Shown here in pieces: positions 51,366-60,809 of a stretch of 64,000 bases of DNA. The position numbers and the translations under genes were made by a program. Each line of letters opens with the position of its first letter. Within the stretch, counting starts at the first letter, position 1. This stretch comes from JAFALK01 sp042701975. GTDB taxonomy: Bacteria > Pseudomonadota > Gammaproteobacteria > Burkholderiales > Burkholderiaceae_C. Location: positions 2,852,001 through 2,916,000 of the forward strand of contig CP170561.1 of assembly GCA_042701975.1 (NCBI GenBank), given 5' to 3'. The notes beneath the pieces were generated by a model. The model was given only the letters and a program-made list of their open reading frames with translations. It made no database searches and was not told the origin of the DNA.

Positions 51366-53306
51366 TCACGAAGCTGTGAAACGGTACTCGTGCTGGGCGT
51401 CGCGCAGGATCAAGGTCGGCTTGGCGGCCTTGTCGTCGCGGACCAGTTCGATGCCGGTCATGCCCGGGTCGATGGTGATGTAGCTCTGCGTGCCGTCCTC
51501 GTTCTTGCGCAGGGCGACCTCGCTGCTCCAGTGGGCGAACTGAAAGCGCAGCTTGCCGCCCGCGCGGCTGATCTTGACGCTGCCAAGGTCCGGGCTGCGG
51601 TAGAGCTTGGCGAGCTTGCCCACTGCGTCCGCGGGCACCGGCAGGATCAGCTCCTGGCGCGCCTTGTCGGCCTCGGCCTTGCGGTTGGCGATGGCCACCT
51701 GGAGCTGCTCATCGGCCTCCGGCCGTCCGTCGAAGACGATCTCCAGCAGCTTGCGCAGCAGCGGGCCGCGCAGCAGCACGCCGGCATCCGAATTGGTCAG
51801 GATGGTGAAGCCGATGCCGTGCTCGGGCAGCCACATCATGTTGGAGTGAAAGCCAATCATGTCGCCGCCGTGCGAGGCAACGGGCACGCCGTATTGCCGG
51901 CTGACGATCAAGCCCATGCCGTAGGTGACGTCTTCGCCGACCATGACCTGAGGCGCGTAGCGGGCTGACCAGTTGGTCTCGGAGATCAGCGGCTGGCCCT
52001 CGGGTGTCTTGCCGTGATTGAGCTCCATCAGCACCCAGCGGCTGAAGTCGTTCGGGCTCGTCCACACGGCACCGGCGGGGCGGGCCGGCACGATGGTGTA
52101 GTTCCAGTCCATGCTGGCGCGGCGCGTGCTGCCGTCGAAGGCATCACCGTGCGGCATGGCGTGGTTGCCGCGCAGGGCGCGGGCGTAGTCGAAGCCCGTG
52201 TTCTTCATGCCCAGCGGGCCGAACAGCAGCTCCTGCATGGACGCGTCGTAGGCCTTGCCGACCTCCTGCCCGGGTTTGAGCGACGCCGCGGCGATGTAGC
52301 CGCCCGCGCCGACCATCAGATTGCTGTACTGGAAGACCTCGCCGAACTTGCTCGTTGGCTTCATGGCGCCGAGCTGGTCGAAGGTGGTGGCGGCAGGTGC
52401 CTTGCCGCTGGCGAACAGCCATTCGAGGTCCTGGCGCGGCATTCCGGTGCAGGCGCAGACCAGGTGGCGGATCTGGACGCTCTTGGTGACCTCCGGATCG
52501 GCGAGATGGAAGGCCGGATAGGCCTCGGCGGCCGGCTGGTCCCAGCGCAGCTTGCCGGCATCGACGGCGCGGGCCAGCAGGGCCGTCGTCATGGCCTTGG
52601 TGTTGCTGGCGGCCATGAAGAGCGTGTCGGCATCGACGGGCGCGGGCTTGCCGAGTTCGCGCACGCCCAGGCCACCGGCCCAGACCACCTGGTTGCCGCT
52701 GATGAAGCTCAGGCCTACGCCCGGCACGCCGAGCTGCTTCATGCCCTTGGCGACGAAGGCCTTGAGCTCCTCCACGCGCTCGGGCGTCAACGGCTTGGCC
52801 GTGCGGCCGGCAAAGCTTTCGCGCTCGTAGCCCTTGGGCCGCAGGCTCTGGAAGAACTTGCCCATCGGCGAGCTGCGCTTCTCGAGCGTGGCCTCGGAGC
52901 CCTGAATCAGTAGCACGATCCACGCCTTGCCGTCGCCGGTGCTCGAGCGCCGCGCCACGGCCTGGATGAAGCGCTTCTCGTTGGGCGAGGTTTCGTATTC
53001 GAAGGCCTTCTGGTCCACCCAGCCGTTGCGGGCCGAGCGCGGCGTGGCCAGGCGCAGCGTGCGGTTGAAATCGGGTTGAGCCAGCTTCCAGGCCTGGGCG
53101 ACGGCATCGGCGGCATCGGCCGCACCGGCCAGTTCCACGAGCTGGATCGTCGTGTCGCCCTCGGGGGCAGCGAAGCTCTGCACGGCACCGCTGCTGGTCA
53201 GCGTGAACAGCTCGGGCGGCGAGTAGCTGTGGCCGGCCGGTGTCGTGTCGGCCTGGGCGTGATGAAGGCTGGCGGCGATCAGCGTGGCGATCAGCAAACG
53301 GCGCAT
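51366..53306 (-). CDS. Exported serine hydrolase of the class C beta-lactamase/esterase fold
   Basis: A 646-residue protein with a signal peptide (RRLLIATLIAASLHHAQA). After a ~180-residue N-terminal region, the penicillin-binding/beta-lactamase domain has the catalytic SNTK (Ser234-Lys237), YSN at Tyr327, and HGG (His479) in place of KTG. The family includes esterases, D-aminopeptidases and beta-lactamases; HGG suggests an esterase or peptidase rather than a classical beta-lactamase. The final ~100 residues look like a small beta domain (DUF3471-like). It diverges from minC. Confidence 0.8.
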   Translation of the reverse strand: MRRLLIATLIAASLHHAQADTTPAGHSYSPPELFTLTSSGAVQSFAAPEGDTTIQLVELAGAADAADAVAQAWKLAQPDFNRTLRLATPRSARNGWVDQKAFEYETSPNEKRFIQAVARRSSTGDGKAWIVLLIQGSEATLEKRSSPMGKFFQSLRPKGYERESFAGRTAKPLTPERVEELKAFVAKGMKQLGVPGVGLSFISGNQVVWAGGLGVRELGKPAPVDADTLFMAASNTKAMTTALLARAVDAGKLRWDQPAAEAYPAFHLADPEVTKSVQIRHLVCACTGMPRQDLEWLFASGKAPAATTFDQLGAMKPTSKFGEVFQYSNLMVGAGGYIAAASLKPGQEVGKAYDASMQELLFGPLGMKNTGFDYARALRGNHAMPHGDAFDGSTRRASMDWNYTIVPARPAGAVWTSPNDFSRWVLMELNHGKTPEGQPLISETNWSARYAPQVMVGEDVTYGMGLIVSRQYGVPVASHGGDMIGFHSNMMWLPEHGIGFTILTNSDAGVLLRGPLLRKLLEIVFDGRPEADEQLQVAIANRKAEADKARQELILPVPADAVGKLAKLYRSPDLGSVKISRAGGKLRFQFAHWSSEVALRKNEDGTQSYITIDPGMTGIELVRDDKAAKPTLILRDAQHEYRFTAS

Positions 53307-53504
53307 GAGAAGGCTCCTCGGACGATGGGACCCCCAGTGTCCTGCCGTCGAGATGGCCTGTTAGCAGGGCGTTCCCCAAGCTTGACGAGGCGCCCGCGAG
53401 CACGAGCCCGGGTAAACGAGGTAAGCGCGGAGCGGTGCCGCGCGGAGGTCGGTCATCGGCGCTCGCTAGAATCCGCCCTTTCGCAAGCAGAGCATCGATC
53501 AGCA

Positions 53505-54341
53505 ATGGCATCCAAGACGGCAAGGAAAGCGCAGGCCGCCGAAATCTTCGACTTGAAAAGTGCGTCCCTGAGCCTGCTGGCCCTGGTGCTCCGCTCGGCC
53601 GACCTCGACGCCCTGCGTGAGGAGCTCGATCGCCGCCTGGGCGAGACGCCGGAACTCTTCAACTTCGAGCCCGTGCTGGTCGACCTGTCCTACCTGGCGC
53701 GCGCTTCGGCGCTGGCCGAAGGCGAGCAGGGATCGCTGGCGCTCGATGGCGAAGCAGCTGTTTGCGCGATCGACCTGGCCGCCCTCGTGCCGCTGCTGCG
53801 CGAATACCGCATGCAACCGGTGGCGGTGCAGGGTGCAAATGCTGCCGAGGTGGCTGAGGCGCAGGCGCTGGGCCTGGCCGAGGCCACCGCCGACGCGCTG
53901 AGCCCTGCACGCGCCGAACCGCGCGAGGTGGTACGCGAGATCGTTCGTGAGGTGCCGGTCGAAGTGCCGGTTGAGGTTCCCGTGGACCGTGCGGCCACCG
54001 CGGCAGTCACCACGCTGATCATCGACAAGCCGCTGCGCTCCGGCCAGCAGGTCTACGCCAAGGGCGGCGACCTGGTCGTGCTGGCCCTGGTCAATCCCGG
54101 TGCCGAGGTGATCGCCGACGGCAGCATCCACGTCTACGCACCGCTGCGCGGCAAGGCGATTGCCGGCGCCAAGGGCGACGAGAACGCGCGCATCTTTGCC
54201 GCCGTCATGGAGCCGGAGCTGATCTCCATCGCCGGCACCTACCGCACGACTGAAAACCCGCTGCCGCCCGAGGTTCTCGGCCGCGCCGCACAAATCCGGC
54301 TCGATGGCGAGAAGCTCGTCATGGAACCCCTGAAGTTTTAA
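53505..54341 (+). CDS. minC: Septum site-determining protein MinC
   Basis: MinC is 278 residues. It inhibits FtsZ and is recruited by MinD. The N-terminal domain begins KTARKAQAAEIFDLKSASLSLLALVLRS. A linker rich in Val-Pro-Glu (about 142-162) joins it to the C-terminal beta-helix domain: SGQQVYAKGGDLVVLALVNPGAEVIADGSIHVYAPLRGKAIAGAKGDENARIFA. ATG 53505 is chosen because it begins the family N-terminus; longer upstream frames are unrelated. minD starts 30 bases later. Confidence 0.95.
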   Translation: MASKTARKAQAAEIFDLKSASLSLLALVLRSADLDALREELDRRLGETPELFNFEPVLVDLSYLARASALAEGEQGSLALDGEAAVCAIDLAALVPLLREYRMQPVAVQGANAAEVAEAQALGLAEATADALSPARAEPREVVREIVREVPVEVPVEVPVDRAATAAVTTLIIDKPLRSGQQVYAKGGDLVVLALVNPGAEVIADGSIHVYAPLRGKAIAGAKGDENARIFAAVMEPELISIAGTYRTTENPLPPEVLGRAAQIRLDGEKLVMEPLKF

Positions 54342-54371
54342 GCAAGCAAGATTTTCAAAAGGATCGATTCG

Positions 54372-55184
54372 ATGACCAAGATCGTCGTGGTGACTTCGGG
54401 CAAGGGCGGCGTGGGCAAGACCACGACCAGCGCCAGCTTTGCCACCGGACTGGCCCTGCGCGGCCACAAGACCTGCGTGATCGACTTTGACGTCGGCCTG
54501 CGCAACCTGGACCTGATCATGGGCGTGGAGCGCCGCGTGGTCTACGACCTGATCAACGTGATCAACGACGAAGCCAAGATCAGCCAGGCGCTCATCAAGG
54601 ACAAGCAGGTCGACAACCTCTACATCCTGGCCGCCTCGCAGACGCGCGACAAGGACGCGTTGACGCAAGAAGGCGTGGAGCGCGTGCTGAACGAGCTCAA
54701 GGGCATGGAGTTCGAACACATCGTGTGCGACTCGCCCGCCGGCATCGAGACTGGCGCGCTGATGGCCATGCACTTCGCCGATGAAGCGCTGATCGTGACC
54801 AACCCCGAGGTCTCCTCGGTGCGCGACAGTGACCGCATCCTGGGCATGCTCAACAGCAAGACCAAGCGCGCGATCGACGGCGCCGAGCCCATCAAGGAAC
54901 ACCTGCTCATCACGCGCTACAACCCCAATCGCGTGGAAGGCGGCCACATGCTCTCGCTGGAAGACATCCACGAGATCCTGCGCACGCCGCTGATCGGCGT
55001 GATTCCCGAGAGCGAGATCGTGCTGCAGGCGTCCAACCAGGGCACGCCGGCCATCGCCATGCAGGGCAGCGACGTGTCCGAGGCCTACAAGGACGTGATC
55101 CGCCGCTTCCTCGGCGAAGAGCGCCCGATGCGTTTCATCGAAGCCGTCAAGCCGGGCCTGTTCAAGCGCCTGTTCGGCCGCTGA
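54372..55184 (+). CDS. minD: Septum site-determining ATPase MinD
   Basis: MinD is 270 residues. The deviant Walker A is TSGKGGVGKTTTSASFATGLALRG, followed by DFDVGLRNLDLIMGVERRVVYD, a strictly conserved MinD stretch. CDSPAGIETGAL is Walker B. The C-terminal GLFKRLFGR is the membrane-targeting amphipathic helix. It oscillates with MinE and carries MinC. AAGGA is 9 bases upstream; minE follows after 15 bases. Confidence 0.98.
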   Translation: MTKIVVVTSGKGGVGKTTTSASFATGLALRGHKTCVIDFDVGLRNLDLIMGVERRVVYDLINVINDEAKISQALIKDKQVDNLYILAASQTRDKDALTQEGVERVLNELKGMEFEHIVCDSPAGIETGALMAMHFADEALIVTNPEVSSVRDSDRILGMLNSKTKRAIDGAEPIKEHLLITRYNPNRVEGGHMLSLEDIHEILRTPLIGVIPESEIVLQASNQGTPAIAMQGSDVSEAYKDVIRRFLGEERPMRFIEAVKPGLFKRLFGR

Positions 55185-55199
55185 TCGGGGAGTGAAACG

Positions 55200-55460
55200 A
55201 TGAGATTCCTCACCTTCTTCCTCGGCGAAAAGAAGAGCACGGCCAGCGTGGCCAAGGAGCGGTTGCAGCTGATCCTGGCCCACGAGCGCAGCGGCCGCGG
55301 CACCAGCCCCGAATACCTGCCGCAGCTCCAGAAGGAGCTGCTGGCGGTGATCTCCAAGTACGTGTCCATCAGCCCCGGCGACCTGCAGGTCACGACCGAG
55401 ACACAGGACGGCGTGGAAGTGCTGGCCGTCAAGATCGAGCTGCCCGACGTGCGCCAGTAA
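55200..55460 (+). CDS. minE: Cell-division topological specificity factor MinE
   Basis: MinE is 86 residues and stimulates MinD ATPase, setting mid-cell. N-terminal membrane-binding segment RFLTFFLGEKKSTASVAKERLQLILAHER, then the topological-specificity domain LPQLQKELLAVISKYVSISPGDLQVTTE. RBS GGGGAG precedes the ATG. It is the last gene of minCDE. Confidence 0.97.
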   Translation: MRFLTFFLGEKKSTASVAKERLQLILAHERSGRGTSPEYLPQLQKELLAVISKYVSISPGDLQVTTETQDGVEVLAVKIELPDVRQ

Positions 55461-55530
55461 CTCTCCCCCTGAGAGGGTCTTGCAGGAGGCCTCCTACAGC
55501 CGAAAGGTAAGGATTCCGACGTTTCGTCGG
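55461..55530 (+). other. Small inverted repeats after minE
   Basis: CTCTC-CCCCT-GAGAG (55461-55475) directly after the stop, a perfect 12-bp palindrome AGGAGGCCTCCT (55484-55495), and CCGACG-TTT-CGTCGG (55516-55530). None has a good T run. One of them may end the min operon transcript. Confidence 0.3.
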
Positions 55531-55626
55531 CCAAAAGTAGGCGCCCGTCGGATGGCCTTGGCGCTAACCTTCAATTGCGTGGACAGTCGAATCCCAGAAG
55601 GTCGATGCCACCGGAAGGGAGCAGCC

Positions 55627-55869
55627 ATGACATGCAATGAAATCGACGCCGATGCCGGTGATTTCCGCATCCGTGCCGGCGCGATCGAGCAGCCCTACGG
55701 CTACGTGGCCAGCGTCGTCGTCACGCACAAGGATGGTCACGACAGCGAAGCCTGGCGCGACGATCAGTTGGGCGGCGGCTTCACCTGGGCGACACCGGGC
55801 GAAGCCCTGCGCTTTGCTCTGAATGCGGGCCACGACGCCGTGATGTGCGGCATCGGTGGCATGCGCTGA
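55627..55869 (+). CDS. Small hypothetical protein
   Basis: An 80-residue protein, beginning TCNEIDADAGDFRIRAGAIEQ, that I do not recognise. It has an excellent RBS (GAAGGGAG) 7 bases before the ATG, a regular alternating pattern (VASVVVTHKDGHDSEAWRDD) suggestive of a small beta-alpha fold, and ends CGIGGMR. No signal peptide or membrane helix is seen. It follows minE on the same strand after 166 bases and is convergent with aminopeptidase P. The RBS and codon usage make it probably real. Confidence 0.55.
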   Translation: MTCNEIDADAGDFRIRAGAIEQPYGYVASVVVTHKDGHDSEAWRDDQLGGGFTWATPGEALRFALNAGHDAVMCGIGGMR

Positions 55870-55895
55870 CGGTTCACGTCAGCGCAGCTTCCTCA

Positions 55896-57707
55896 TCAGA
55901 TCGCTTCGGTCCGCTCGTTCAGCCACGCCAGTGCCGCGCCCTGGAGCTGCGGCGCCAGGCGTTCGCGCACCACGGCGTGATAGCCGTTCAGCCACGCGAT
56001 CTCGTCGGCGCGCAACAGGCTCTTGTCCACGCAGCGCGTGTCGATCGGGCACAGGGTCAGCGTCTCGAAGGCCAGCATGTCGCCGAACTGGCCGTTCTCC
56101 GGCGTGTTGAAGGGCACGTTGAGCACGAGGTTCTCGATGCGCACGCCCCACTGGCCGGCGCGGTAGAGGCCCGGCTCGTTCGAGGTGATCATGCCGGCTT
56201 CCATCGCCATGTTGGCGTTGGGCACGGCCTTGGAGATGCTTTGCGGGCCTTCGTGCACGTTCATGAAGTAGCCCACGCCGTGGCCGGTGCCATGGCCGTA
56301 GTCCAGGCCGGCCTGCCACAGCGGCAGGCGCGCAAAGCCGTCCAGCATGGGCGACAGCGTGCCGCGCGGGAACACGGCGACGGTCAGGCCGATCATGCCC
56401 TTGAGCACCAGGGTGTAGTCGCGCTTTTGCTGGGCGCTGACGGTGCCGATGGGCCAGACGCGTGTGATGTCGGTCGTGCCGCCCAGGTACTGGCCGCCAG
56501 AATCGATCAGCAGAAGACCGCTGCCTTCGATCCACGCGTACGAATCCGGCGTGGCGCGGTAGTGCGGCATCGCGCCGTTGGCGTTGTAGCCGGCGATCAC
56601 GGGGAAGGACAGGCCGACGAAGCCCGGGCGCTGGGCGCGCTCGGCGCTGAGCCATTCGTCCACGGTCAGCTCAGAGAGCTTCTCGCCGGCGGCCAGCGCT
56701 GCTTCAAAGCGGGCATAGAACTCGCACATGGCCAGGCCGTCCTGCACCATGGCCTCGCGCACGAACTCGGCTTCGGCCACGGTCTTGCGGCTCTTGGCCA
56801 GCGTGCTGGGGTTGATGGCCTCCAGCACCTTCACGCCGTTCGGCACGGCTTCGCGCAGACCCCAAGTCACGCGCGCCGGGTCGACCAGCAGCACGCTTGC
56901 TGCGGGCAGCGCGGCTAGCGCCTTCGGTGCGTCGGCATAACTCGCCACTTCGATGCCGTCGGCCTTGAGGCGGGCGGCCAGTTCGCTACCGATCTTGCCC
57001 GGAGCGACGAAGAGCTGGACCTTGCTGCCGTCCAGCAGCACGTGGGCCATGAAGACCGGGTTGTATTCGACGTCGGCGCCGCGCAGGTTCAGCAGCCAGG
57101 CGACGTCGTCCACCGTGGAGATGAAGTGGTGGCTGGCACCCAGGCGCGCCATCGCGGCGCGCACATGGGCCAGCTTCTCGGCACGCGAAACGGCGGCGTG
57201 CGGCGCCAGGTGTTCGTAGATGGCCCCTTCGGGCAGGCCGGGGCGGCTGTCCCAGGCAGACTCGACCACGTCCACGTCCGTGCGCAACTGGATGCCGGCC
57301 TGCTGCATGGCGGCCCGCGCGGCGTTGGCGGCGGCCAGGCCCAGCACCTGGCCATCGACCACCAGCGTCTGGCCGGGCTGCAGTGCCTGGGCGATCCATT
57401 CCAGGTGGACCGGCGAAACAGCCGAGGCCGTCTTGACCAGCTCGATGCCGCTGCCGGCGAGTTCCTTCTCGGCCTGTGACCAGTAACGGCTGTCGGCGAA
57501 GACGGCGGCACGGTCCAGCGTCACCACCAGCGTGCCGGCTGAGCCAGTGAAGCCGGACAGCCACTGGCGGCCTTGCCAGCGCTCGGGCAGGTACTCGGAG
57601 ATGTGCGGATCGCTCGAGGGCACCAGGGCTGCATGGGCGCCGGCGGCGCGCAGGGCGTCGCGCACGCGTTCGATGCGCAGACGGAGGGTGGAGGTGCGGG
57701 TGTCCAT
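55896..57707 (-). CDS. Xaa-Pro aminopeptidase (M24B family)
   Basis: A 603-residue metallopeptidase removing an N-terminal residue that precedes proline. Two non-catalytic creatinase-like domains come first (ALVPSSDPHISEYLPERWQGRQWLSGFTGSAGTLVVT), then the pita-bread catalytic domain. Metal ligands visible: Asp402 in LLIDSGG, Asp413 in TTDITRVW, a histidine cluster in GHGTGHGVGYFMNVHEG (His472, His476 and later), Glu in TSNEPGLY, and Glu in FETLTLCPID. The architecture matches three-domain eukaryote-like APP1. ATG 57707 is used; a longer in-frame N-terminus is not conserved-looking. Confidence 0.92.
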   Translation of the reverse strand: MDTRTSTLRLRIERVRDALRAAGAHAALVPSSDPHISEYLPERWQGRQWLSGFTGSAGTLVVTLDRAAVFADSRYWSQAEKELAGSGIELVKTASAVSPVHLEWIAQALQPGQTLVVDGQVLGLAAANAARAAMQQAGIQLRTDVDVVESAWDSRPGLPEGAIYEHLAPHAAVSRAEKLAHVRAAMARLGASHHFISTVDDVAWLLNLRGADVEYNPVFMAHVLLDGSKVQLFVAPGKIGSELAARLKADGIEVASYADAPKALAALPAASVLLVDPARVTWGLREAVPNGVKVLEAINPSTLAKSRKTVAEAEFVREAMVQDGLAMCEFYARFEAALAAGEKLSELTVDEWLSAERAQRPGFVGLSFPVIAGYNANGAMPHYRATPDSYAWIEGSGLLLIDSGGQYLGGTTDITRVWPIGTVSAQQKRDYTLVLKGMIGLTVAVFPRGTLSPMLDGFARLPLWQAGLDYGHGTGHGVGYFMNVHEGPQSISKAVPNANMAMEAGMITSNEPGLYRAGQWGVRIENLVLNVPFNTPENGQFGDMLAFETLTLCPIDTRCVDKSLLRADEIAWLNGYHAVVRERLAPQLQGAALAWLNERTEAI

Positions 57708-57861
57708 GGAACGGCTCCAGATCATTCGGGGAAAAGGCGATTTTAGGTGCCGGTCTGCAGGCTGCCGTTGGGCACCCCGTGTGTCATTCCAGTTGGCACC
57801 TGACTGGGGCATCCGGTCCACCGCAAGACTCGGCCGTGTACAAGCGCACGAAGCCTGTTCA

Positions 57862-57881
57862 GGCCCCCGAGGCCGGGGGCC
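57862..57881 (-). terminator. GC hairpin downstream of kynA
   Basis: GGCCCCCG (57862-57869), loop AGGC, CGGGGGCC (57874-57881): perfect 8-bp stem, 59 bases beyond the kynA stop. There is no T run, so it is an uncertain terminator for the kyn operon. Confidence 0.4.
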
Positions 57882-57939
57882 TTCAGGAAGGCCGGCCGCA
57901 ACCGCGTGACGCTGGCGGCCTGACGCTGCGCGCGCTGGC

Positions 57940-58776
57940 TCAGAGCTCCGTGCGCAGCGCCCAGAGCTCGGGGAACAGCACCACGTCGAGCATCTTGCGC
58001 AGATAGCTCACGCCACCGGTGCCGCCGGTGCCGCGCTTGAAGCCGATCACGCGCTCCACGGTCGTGACGTGACGGAAGCGCCAGAGGCGGAAGGCGTCTT
58101 CCAGGTCCACCAGCTCTTCAGCCATCTGGTAGAGATCCCAGTGCGCTTGCGGCGTGCGGTAGACCTCCAGCCAGGCAGCCTTCACGCCTTCGCTGGCGGC
58201 GTAGGGTTGCGTCCAGTCGCGGGCCAGCGCTTCGGCCGGCACGGCGATACCGCGACGCTGCATCAGGCGGATCGCTTCGTCGTAAAGGCTCGGCGAGCGG
58301 TAGGCCTCTTCCACTTGTGCCAGCAGATCCGGCCGGTGCGCGTGCGGCTTGAGCATGGCCGCGTTCTTGTTGCCGAGCAGGAACTCGATGCGGCGGTATT
58401 GCGCGCTCTGGAAGCCGCTGCTGTTGGCCAGATAAGGACGGATGGCGGTGTACTCCGGCGGTGTCATCGTGGCCAGCACATCCCAGGCGTGGACGAGCTG
58501 CTCCATGATCCGCGAGACGCGGGCCAGCATCTTGAAGGCCTCGGGCAGCTTGTCCGCGGCCACGTTGGCAATCGCCGCCTGCAGCTCGTGCAGCATCAGC
58601 TTCATCCACAGCTCCGAGGTCTGGTGCTGCACGATGAAGAGCATCTCGTTGTGCTCGGGCGAGAGCGGATGCTGGGCGCTGAGGATCTGGTCCAGGCGCA
58701 GGTAGTCGCCGTAGCTCATGTCTTTGGAGAAGTCGAGCTGGGCCTTCTCCTCCTGGACGATCTTTTCTCCGCTCAT
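57940..58776 (-). CDS. kynA: Tryptophan 2,3-dioxygenase
   Basis: A 278-residue haem enzyme that opens tryptophan to N-formylkynurenine. It has the SYGDYLRLDQIL motif, HNEMLFIVQHQTSELWMKLMLHEL, SSGFQSAQYRRIEFLLGNKN, and the C-terminal haem-side GFKRGTGGTGGVSYLRK. Length equals bacterial TDO (about 280). Its ATG overlaps the kynU stop (ATGA). Third gene of kynBUA. Confidence 0.97.
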   Translation of the reverse strand: MSGEKIVQEEKAQLDFSKDMSYGDYLRLDQILSAQHPLSPEHNEMLFIVQHQTSELWMKLMLHELQAAIANVAADKLPEAFKMLARVSRIMEQLVHAWDVLATMTPPEYTAIRPYLANSSGFQSAQYRRIEFLLGNKNAAMLKPHAHRPDLLAQVEEAYRSPSLYDEAIRLMQRRGIAVPAEALARDWTQPYAASEGVKAAWLEVYRTPQAHWDLYQMAEELVDLEDAFRLWRFRHVTTVERVIGFKRGTGGTGGVSYLRKMLDVVLFPELWALRTEL

Positions 58777-60044
58777 GTGACCGCACCCTTGCGATTGAAT
58801 TCGGGCTTGCGCCACTCCTGGGCCGCCAGCACCTGACGCAGATGTTCGACGGCATCCCAGACCTCGACGAAGCCCAGGTACAGCGGCGTGAAGCCGAAGC
58901 GCATCAGGTTGGGCTTGCCGGCGCGGTAGTCGCCGATCACGCCGCGTGCGATCAGGGCCTGGACGACGGCGTAGGCCGAGCTGTCCATCTCCTCCGACAA
59001 CGCCAGCGAAACCTGGCTGCCGCGCAGCGCTGGATCGCGAGGCGACTGAACGTTCACGCCGAACTCGGCCAAACGCTCGTCCACGAGGGCAATGAAGGCG
59101 TTGGTAAGCGCCAGAGATTTCTCGCGCAGCGCTGCCATGCCGCCGAGCTTTTCGGCCGCCAGCAGCGCGTCCACGCCGCATTCCAGCAGCGCCATCGAGA
59201 CGACCGGCGGCGTGCCGCAGATGTAGCGGTGGATGCCTGGTGCAGGTTGGTAGCCGGGTGTGAAGGCAAACGGCGCCTCGTGACCCAGCCAGCCCGAGAG
59301 TGGCTGCCAGAACTTGTCTGCATGGCGTGGATTGGCCCAGACGAAGGCCGGCGCACCCGGCCCGCCGTTCAGGTATTTGTAGCCGCAGCCCACGGCGAAG
59401 TCGGCGTTGGCCGTGTGCAGATCGACGGGGATGGCGCCGGCCGAATGGCACAAGTCCCACACCGTCAGCGCACCGACGCCATGGGCCTGGGCCGTGAGCG
59501 TCTGCATGTCGTGGATGCGGCCGCTGCGGTAGTTGACCTGGGTGAGCATCAGCACGGCCAGGTCTTCATTCAGCACTGCGGGCAACTCTTCGGGCCCGTC
59601 GATCAGCTTGAGTGTGAAGCCGTGCTGGCGTGCAAGGCTTTCCGCGATGTAGAGGTCGGTCGGAAAGTTCTCGCGCTCCGAGACAATCAGCTTGCGCCCC
59701 GGCTGCGCCAGGTTCAGCGCGGCGGACAGCACCTTGTAGAGATTGAGCGAGGTGGAATCGGCGACAACCACCTCACGCTTGCCCGCGCCGATCAGCCGCG
59801 CGATCTTGTCGCCGATGCGGCTGGGCAACTCGATCCACCGAGCATCATTCCACGAGCGGATCAGGCCCACGCCCCATTCGTCCTCGACGACCTGACGCGC
59901 ACGTTCGACGGCATCCAGGGGCAGGGCGCCCAGCGAATTGCCGTCCAGGTAGATCGTCGCCGGCGGCAGCACGAACTGCTTTTTGAGGCCGCGCAGCGGG
60001 TCGTGTGCGTCCAGCGTCTCGAAATCGCTTCTTGTCTTCTTCAT
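58773..60044 (-). CDS. kynU: Kynureninase
   Basis: A 423-residue PLP enzyme converting kynurenine to anthranilate and alanine. N-terminal IYLDGNSLGALP and WNDARWIELPSRIGDKIARLIGA are family-typical. The PLP lysine lies in FAVGCGYKYLNGGPGAPAFV. VWDLCHSAGAIPVDL supplies another cofactor contact. It overlaps kynB and kynA by 4 bases on each side. Confidence 0.97.
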   Translation of the reverse strand: MKKTRSDFETLDAHDPLRGLKKQFVLPPATIYLDGNSLGALPLDAVERARQVVEDEWGVGLIRSWNDARWIELPSRIGDKIARLIGAGKREVVVADSTSLNLYKVLSAALNLAQPGRKLIVSERENFPTDLYIAESLARQHGFTLKLIDGPEELPAVLNEDLAVLMLTQVNYRSGRIHDMQTLTAQAHGVGALTVWDLCHSAGAIPVDLHTANADFAVGCGYKYLNGGPGAPAFVWANPRHADKFWQPLSGWLGHEAPFAFTPGYQPAPGIHRYICGTPPVVSMALLECGVDALLAAEKLGGMAALREKSLALTNAFIALVDERLAEFGVNVQSPRDPALRGSQVSLALSEEMDSSAYAVVQALIARGVIGDYRAGKPNLMRFGFTPLYLGFVEVWDAVEHLRQVLAAQEWRKPEFNRKGAVT

Positions 60045-60667
60045 AGGCTCCTCAGCACCGCACGAACCGGCGAGGCACAGGCCCCGGCAAGCTTGAGCGG
60101 CAATGCAATCAATTCGTAGTCGCCCTCGGGCACCTCATCGAGGACCAGGTTCTCCAGTACGCGCAGGTTCAGGCGCAGCAGGCGCTGGTGGCTGTCCAGG
60201 CTCTTGCTGCTGGCGGGATCGACGGAAGGCGTGTCCAGGCCAATGAGGCGCACGCCGCACGCGGCCAGCCATTCGACGGTTTCTGGCGCGTAGGCGGTGA
60301 AATCGGGATTCCACTGTTCGTCGGCGCGCTCGCAGCAACGCACCAGCACGCGCGGGGGCAGGTTTTCAGCCGCGTGTTCGAGATGCTCGATGCGGATCAG
60401 CGGCCCGCAACCCATGGCGTGGATCACGCGGCAGGGGCCCAGGTAGGCGTCCAGATCGACCTCGGCCACCGCCGGCTGATCGTTCCCGTAATGCAGCGGC
60501 GCATCGGCATGGGCGCCCACGTGGGGCGACATCGTCAAGGCCGAAAGGTTCACCGGGCAGCCAGGACCCAACTGCGCCGTCCAGCGCAGTGAATAGGGCT
60601 CGTCGCCCGGGAAGATCGGCGATTCGGGCGAGACGAGAGGGGAGATATCCCAGAGCTGCTTCTTCAT
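60041..60667 (-). CDS. kynB: Kynurenine formamidase
   Basis: A 208-residue zinc-dependent cyclase-fold hydrolase that turns N-formylkynurenine into kynurenine. The start KKQLWDISPLVSPESPIFPGDEPYSLRW and metal motif SPHVGAHADAPLHY are the family hallmarks; GLDTPSVDPASSKSLDSHQRLL is the second site. First gene of the overlapping kynB-kynU-kynA unit. The regulator often found next to it (KynR) is not adjacent here. Confidence 0.95.
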   Translation of the reverse strand: MKKQLWDISPLVSPESPIFPGDEPYSLRWTAQLGPGCPVNLSALTMSPHVGAHADAPLHYGNDQPAVAEVDLDAYLGPCRVIHAMGCGPLIRIEHLEHAAENLPPRVLVRCCERADEQWNPDFTAYAPETVEWLAACGVRLIGLDTPSVDPASSKSLDSHQRLLRLNLRVLENLVLDEVPEGDYELIALPLKLAGACASPVRAVLRSL

Positions 60668-60809
60668 GGGGCGCGAACCTTAGCAGCGCTCAAAGGCGCG
60701 TGGTGTCGGTTATTTCCAACTGGAAGTCCACTGAACCGAATTCGACAACAGTCTCTTGCGATTCTCGTTCTTGCCGCCATCTGTCGCACTCCCGACAATT
60801 CACCTCACC

